Source: Sphingomonas parva (ex Maeng et al. 2020)
GTDB lineage: Bacteria; Pseudomonadota; Alphaproteobacteria; Sphingomonadales; Sphingomonadaceae
Assembly (NCBI RefSeq): GCF_004564275.1
Contig: NZ_SPDV01000019.1
Coordinates: 44,077-108,076 of the forward strand
Length of the DNA: 64,000 nt
Direction: 5' to 3'
A program made the translations under genes and the position numbers. A model generated the notes under the pieces. It ran no database searches. It saw nothing but the letters and a program-made list of their open reading frames with translations, and was not told the DNA's origin. Below are positions 59,974 to 64,000 of this stretch, piece by piece (the stretch's first letter is position 1; every line of letters starts with the position of its first letter).

Positions 59974-60673
59974 CAAAGCGGTAGCCCACCCCGTAGAGCG
60001 TCTCGATCGCCCTGAACTCGCCGTCGACCTGGCGGAACTTGCGGCGCAGCCGCTTGATGTGGCTGTCGATGGTGCGATCGTCGACATAGATGTCGTCCTG
60101 ATAAGCCACGTCCATCAGCTGGTTGCGCGACTTTACCACACCGGGACGCTGCGCGAGCGCCTCCAGGATCATGAATTCGGTGACGGTGAGAGTGACGTCG
60201 CGGCCGTCCCAGGTGACGCGGTGCCGGGCCGGATCCATCGCCAGCCGGCCGCGGACGATCTGCGCGGACTCGCCTTCCGCCGGGCCGTCCTCCGCAGGCG
60301 TCGCCCGCAGTTCGGCGCGGCGAAGGATGGCGCGGATCCGCGCGATCAGCAGGCGCTGGGAGAATGGCTTGGTGATGTAATCGTCCGCCCCCATTGCGAG
60401 GCCGAGCGCCTCGTCCAGCTCCTCGTCCTTAGAGGTGAGGAAGATCACCGGCAGGTCGCTTCGCTCGCGCAGCCGGCGAAGCAGCTCCATGCCGTCCATC
60501 CGCGGCATCTTCACGTCGAGAACGGCGAGATCGGGCGGATTGTCGACCAGCGCCTTCAGCGCGGTCTCGCCGTCCGAATAGACGCGGGTGGCGAAGCCCT
60601 CGGCCTGCAGCGCGATGGAAACGGAGGTCAGGATGTTCCGGTCATCGTCGACGAGCGCGATCGTCACGGACAT
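59963..60673 (-). CDS. chvI: Response regulator ChvI
   Basis: A 236-residue OmpR-type regulator. Asp53 is the phosphorylated residue, with the acidic pair Asp9-Asp10, Thr80 and Lys102. The winged helix has [20 protein letters not shown] and [20 protein letters not shown]. It is divergent from pckA, separated by about 180 bases, the order chvG-chvI/pckA seen widely in alphaproteobacteria. Confidence 0.93.
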   Translation of the reverse strand: MSVTIALVDDDRNILTSVSIALQAEGFATRVYSDGETALKALVDNPPDLAVLDVKMPRMDGMELLRRLRERSDLPVIFLTSKDEELDEALGLAMGADDYITKPFSQRLLIARIRAILRRAELRATPAEDGPAEGESAQIVRGRLAMDPARHRVTWDGRDVTLTVTEFMILEALAQRPGVVKSRNQLMDVAYQDDIYVDDRTIDSHIKRLRRKFRQVDGEFRAIETLYGVGYRFGEE

Positions 60674-60753
60674 GTCGCAAATACGCCTCTCGCCGTCATC
60701 GAACGGCTTGTATCGAAAGGGTCGGGGACCCGCAACCGAAGGCCCGGAAACCG

Positions 60754-60767
60754 TGACAGCGCTGTCT
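60754..60767. promoter_or_regulatory. LacI-type palindrome upstream of the pckA promoter
   Basis: TGACAGCGCTGTCT contains the exact palindrome GACAGCGCTGTC (60755-60766), next to the pckA -35. It has the central CG of LacI/GalR sites and differs from the pectin operator. The position suits an activator or a repressor; the regulator is not in the window. Confidence 0.5.
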
Positions 60768-60796
60768 TTGACGGGCCTGATCCGCTCCGATATTCG
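60768..60796 (+). promoter_or_regulatory. pckA promoter
   Basis: TTGACG (60768-60773), 17 bases, TATTCG (60791-60796). Start predicted near 60803, so a leader of about 51 bases precedes the GTG. Confidence 0.6.
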
Positions 60797-60853
60797 CCGT
60801 CTCCAGAAGTCGGCAAACCGCCGCGCAGAAACGAAAAACATAGGGAGAGACGA

Positions 60854-62449
<1,596 letters not shown>

Positions 62450-62471
62450 CGCTCCGCACCAGACCTTCCAG

Positions 62472-62508
62472 GGAGCGCGTCGGCCCGGCCGGCGCGCTCC
62501 TTCTTTTT
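62472..62508 (+). terminator. Rho-independent terminator after pckA
   Basis: Stem GGAGCGCG (62472-62479) / CGCGCTCC (62493-62500), with a GC-rich loop containing a second small stem, then TTCTTTTT (62501-62508). Confidence 0.85.
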
Positions 62509-62535
62509 GCACGCCAGTTTCGGAGAAAGATCGGA

Positions 62536-63018
62536 ATGACCGAAGACCATCCCATACGACCGTTCGCGAGCGACGCGGCCGTCCGCCATATCGGCGAGGG
62601 GCTGCTCGCCTGCACCCTGTCGCGGGGAGAATGGACGCACGAAGCGCACCTCGCCGCCTGCCTCTGGATCCTGGTCGAGCGCCCCGACATCCTGCCCGAG
62701 CGTGACCTGCCGTCGATCATCCGCCGCTTCAACGAGAGCGTCGGCGGCGTGAACGACGAGACGCAGGGCTATCACGAGACAATCACCCAGTGCTTCGTGC
62801 GCGGCGTTCGCCTCTACCTGGAGCGCGTGGATCCGTCGCTGGCGCTGGCCGACAAGGTCAACGGCCTGCTCGCCGGGCCCGAAGGCCGCCGCGACTGGCC
62901 GCTGCGGTTCTTCTCGCCGGAGCGGCTCTTCGCGGTGGAGGCGCGGCTCGGCGCGATCGCCCCCGATCTGGCGCCGCTGCCTGCATCCAAAGGCGGGGCG
63001 GAGAGTTTGTTACGCTGA
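62536..63018 (+). CDS. Hypothetical protein
   Basis: A 160-residue soluble protein, mostly helical. Segments such as [20 protein letters not shown] and [20 protein letters not shown] place several His, Glu and Trp residues on helices, which might hold a metal, but no family is recognised. ATG 62536 is spaced well from GGAGAAAG. It follows the pckA terminator, so it is its own unit, possibly with the next gene. Confidence 0.65.
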   Translation: MTEDHPIRPFASDAAVRHIGEGLLACTLSRGEWTHEAHLAACLWILVERPDILPERDLPSIIRRFNESVGGVNDETQGYHETITQCFVRGVRLYLERVDPSLALADKVNGLLAGPEGRRDWPLRFFSPERLFAVEARLGAIAPDLAPLPASKGGAESLLR

Positions 63019-63040
63019 CTCAACCAGAGGGAGAGACGAG

Positions 63041-63406
63041 ATGGCCGATCTCAGCCAGGTCCGCGAGCATATGGAGATCGTCGGGGCCGACGGCGTCCAT
63101 ATCGGGACGGTCGACGCCGTCGAAGGCAATCGGATCAAGATGATCCGCGCCGACAGCGGCTCGCATTCCGACCATCATCATTATCTCTCCGGCGGCCTCG
63201 TCGCCACCGTGGACGACGGCCAGGTGCGCCTGTCCGCCAATGGCGCCAACGCCGCGTGGCTCGAGGAGGAGGAAGGCGGCCAGGGCCTGGGCGAGAGCCG
63301 TTTGTTCAACTGGCGCAACCTGGGCCTCGGAGCCGCCGCGGCGGGCGTCGCCGCCGCCGCCGCGGGCGCCCTTTATTACAGCCGGCGGGGCCGCGACGAC
63401 GAATAG
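63041..63406 (+). CDS. DUF2171 protein with a C-terminal membrane helix
   Basis: A 121-residue protein. The N-terminal DUF2171 part reads VREHMEIVGADGVHIGTVDA with a His-rich SDHHHYLSGGLVATV strand; then Glu/Gly-rich linker and a C-terminal Ala-rich membrane helix (LGLGAAAAGVAAAAAGALYY) followed by a charged tail. Function unknown; relatives occur with stress genes. GGGAGAG precedes the ATG. Confidence 0.8.
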   Translation: MADLSQVREHMEIVGADGVHIGTVDAVEGNRIKMIRADSGSHSDHHHYLSGGLVATVDDGQVRLSANGANAAWLEEEEGGQGLGESRLFNWRNLGLGAAAAGVAAAAAGALYYSRRGRDDE

Positions 63407-63410
63407 CCTA

Positions 63411-63458
63411 GACCAAGATCGCCTCAGGCTGAATCAGCCTGAGGCGTGGATCTTGGTC
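63411..63458. repeat. Strong hairpin adjoining the interspersed repeat
   Basis: Left arm GACCAAGATCGCCTCAGGCT (63411-63430) pairs with AGCCTGAGGC (63436-63445) and GATCTTGGTC (63449-63458), with loop GAATC and a 3-base bulge. May terminate the DUF2171 gene. The 324 bases from 63407 to the transposase hold this hairpin, the repeat copy and the transposon end, but no gene. Confidence 0.75.
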
Positions 63459-63461
63459 TCA

Positions 63462-63532
63462 ACCATTTGAATAGAGCGCGATTAACGCCATCGGCGGAAG
63501 CGCGAAGCGCTTCCACCTCAGCCGATCGCGCT
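63462..63532 (+). repeat. 71-bp interspersed repeat, copy 2
   Basis: Same element as 32038-32108, identical at 63 of 71 positions. Inner stem GGAAGCGC/GCGCTTCC is longer in this copy; outer AGCGCGAT/ATCGCGCT kept. Lies about 200 bases before an IS110-family transposase. Confidence 0.85.
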
Positions 63533-64000
63533 TGTCTTATGAGAGTCTGCCCGTTCGTGGCAAAACGGACCGCCGTTGGCGGCTGTACCCACCAACGGCG
63601 GAAGGGGTCGGATCGAGATCGCGCTGGTCGTCGCGGACCGAGCTAGAGTTTGATCACCCCTTTCTTTTCCTTGAGCCCTGAACGGATACCCGAGGTGCCG
63701 CCTCGGATGACAAGCAGAGGGGAGGAAAAGATGAGCAAGAGCCTACCACAGGTCCTCGGCGTCGACATCTCCAAAGACCATCTCGACGTGTGCCTCAATC
63801 CCGGCGGCAGCACCTTGCATGTCGCGAATATCGCGGCAGGCCACGCACAGCTGTTGGCTTGGCTCGATCGTGTCTCGATCGACCTGGTCGTCTTCGAGCC
63901 CACCGGGCCCTATCATCGCCTGTTTGAACGTACGCTCGTCCGGAGCGGTCTGCCCTATGCCAAGGTCAATCCGAGGCAGGCGCGCCGCTTCGCTGAGGCA
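63533..64000 (+). mobile_element. IS110-family insertion sequence, left part (cut by window end)
   Basis: The element's transposase begins at 63731 and runs off the window. The boundary of the left end is not visible, so the start given is only where the repeat ends. The upstream 198 bases are non-coding, with a strong hairpin CCGCCGTTGG (63570-63579) / CCAACGGCGG (63592-63601). In IS110 elements this region can encode a bridge RNA. Confidence 0.55.
63731..64000 (+). CDS. IS110-family transposase, N-terminal 90 residues
   Basis: Starts MSKSLPQVLGVDISKDHLDV, the DEDD-type RuvC-like beginning of IS110 recombinases, with the second acidic motif in DLVVFEPTGPYHRLFERTLV and KVNPRQARRFAEA at the window edge. 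The catalytic C-terminal Ser domain lies outside. ATG follows GGGGAGGAAAAG. IS110 enzymes join DNA guided by a bridge RNA without terminal inverted repeats. Confidence 0.88.
   Translation, partial: MSKSLPQVLGVDISKDHLDVCLNPGGSTLHVANIAAGHAQLLAWLDRVSIDLVVFEPTGPYHRLFERTLVRSGLPYAKVNPRQARRFAEA

Overview
The window is one continuous piece of chromosome from a high-GC alphaproteobacterium, most likely a Sphingomonas-like member of the Sphingomonadaceae. Four things point there: the lon-hupB junction, the hprK/chvG/chvI/pckA neighbourhood, a complete exosortase A (XrtA) exopolysaccharide locus, and TonB-dependent uptake next to pectin hydrolases. No rRNA, prophage or CRISPR array is visible. Three tRNA genes are present: Val-CAC, His-GTG and elongator Met-CAT.

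Layout. 1-8.5 kb: the 3' end of lon, hupB, tRNA-Val, a frameshifted DUF167 gene, an ArsR-controlled three-gene unit, a flavin monooxygenase, a MATE exporter, an FMN reductase, tRNA-His with an amino-acid dehydrogenase, and a DMT transporter. 8.6-14 kb: cytochrome c maturation genes ccmC-D-E-F-G-H plus a ccmI-like TPR gene, overlapping almost throughout; ccmA and ccmB are not here. 14-23.6 kb: AI-2E transporter, alanine dehydrogenase, Kup K+ uptake, a 2'-5' RNA ligase homologue that seems to start at CTG, tRNA-Met, several small unknown genes, and a degenerate GGDEF/EAL protein. Two of the small genes (DUF3072, DUF3775) have EcfG-type general-stress promoter matches.

23.7-29.7 kb: a compact pectin module of pectate lyase, pectinesterase and a large TonB-dependent receptor. 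A near-identical LacI-type operator lies before both transcription units. 29.8-32 kb: hppD and trxB. 32.1-50.3 kb: the XrtA locus. A leftward arm (two hydrolases, an acyl carrier protein, an acetyltransferase) diverges from a rightward arm (acyl-CoA ligase, PLP decarboxylase, Wza-like export protein, chain-length protein, tyrosine autokinase, outer-membrane protein, ATPase, deacetylase, FemAB-like protein, glycosyltransferase, exosortase fused to EpsI, amidotransferase). Together these look able to make, polymerise and export a polysaccharide and to process PEP-CTERM proteins. No PEP-CTERM substrate is encoded in the window.

50.3-57 kb: truA, fmt, recR, def, rmuC (with a LexA-type box), a lipoprotein and a TrmH-type methyltransferase. 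56.4-62.5 kb: a regulatory phosphotransfer block (HPr, EIIA, RapZ, short HprK, ChvG, ChvI) divergent from pckA. This is the usual alphaproteobacterial link between PTS phosphorylation, envelope/acid sensing and gluconeogenesis. 62.5-64 kb: two small genes, palindromic repeats, and the start of an IS110-family transposase cut by the window end.

Cross-window signals are a 71-bp interspersed repeat present twice (about 32.0 and 63.5 kb), promoter layouts that imply leaderless mRNAs for recR and def, and the IS110 element sitting close to one repeat copy. All functional calls are from reading the translated sequences and recalled family motifs; no database search was run.
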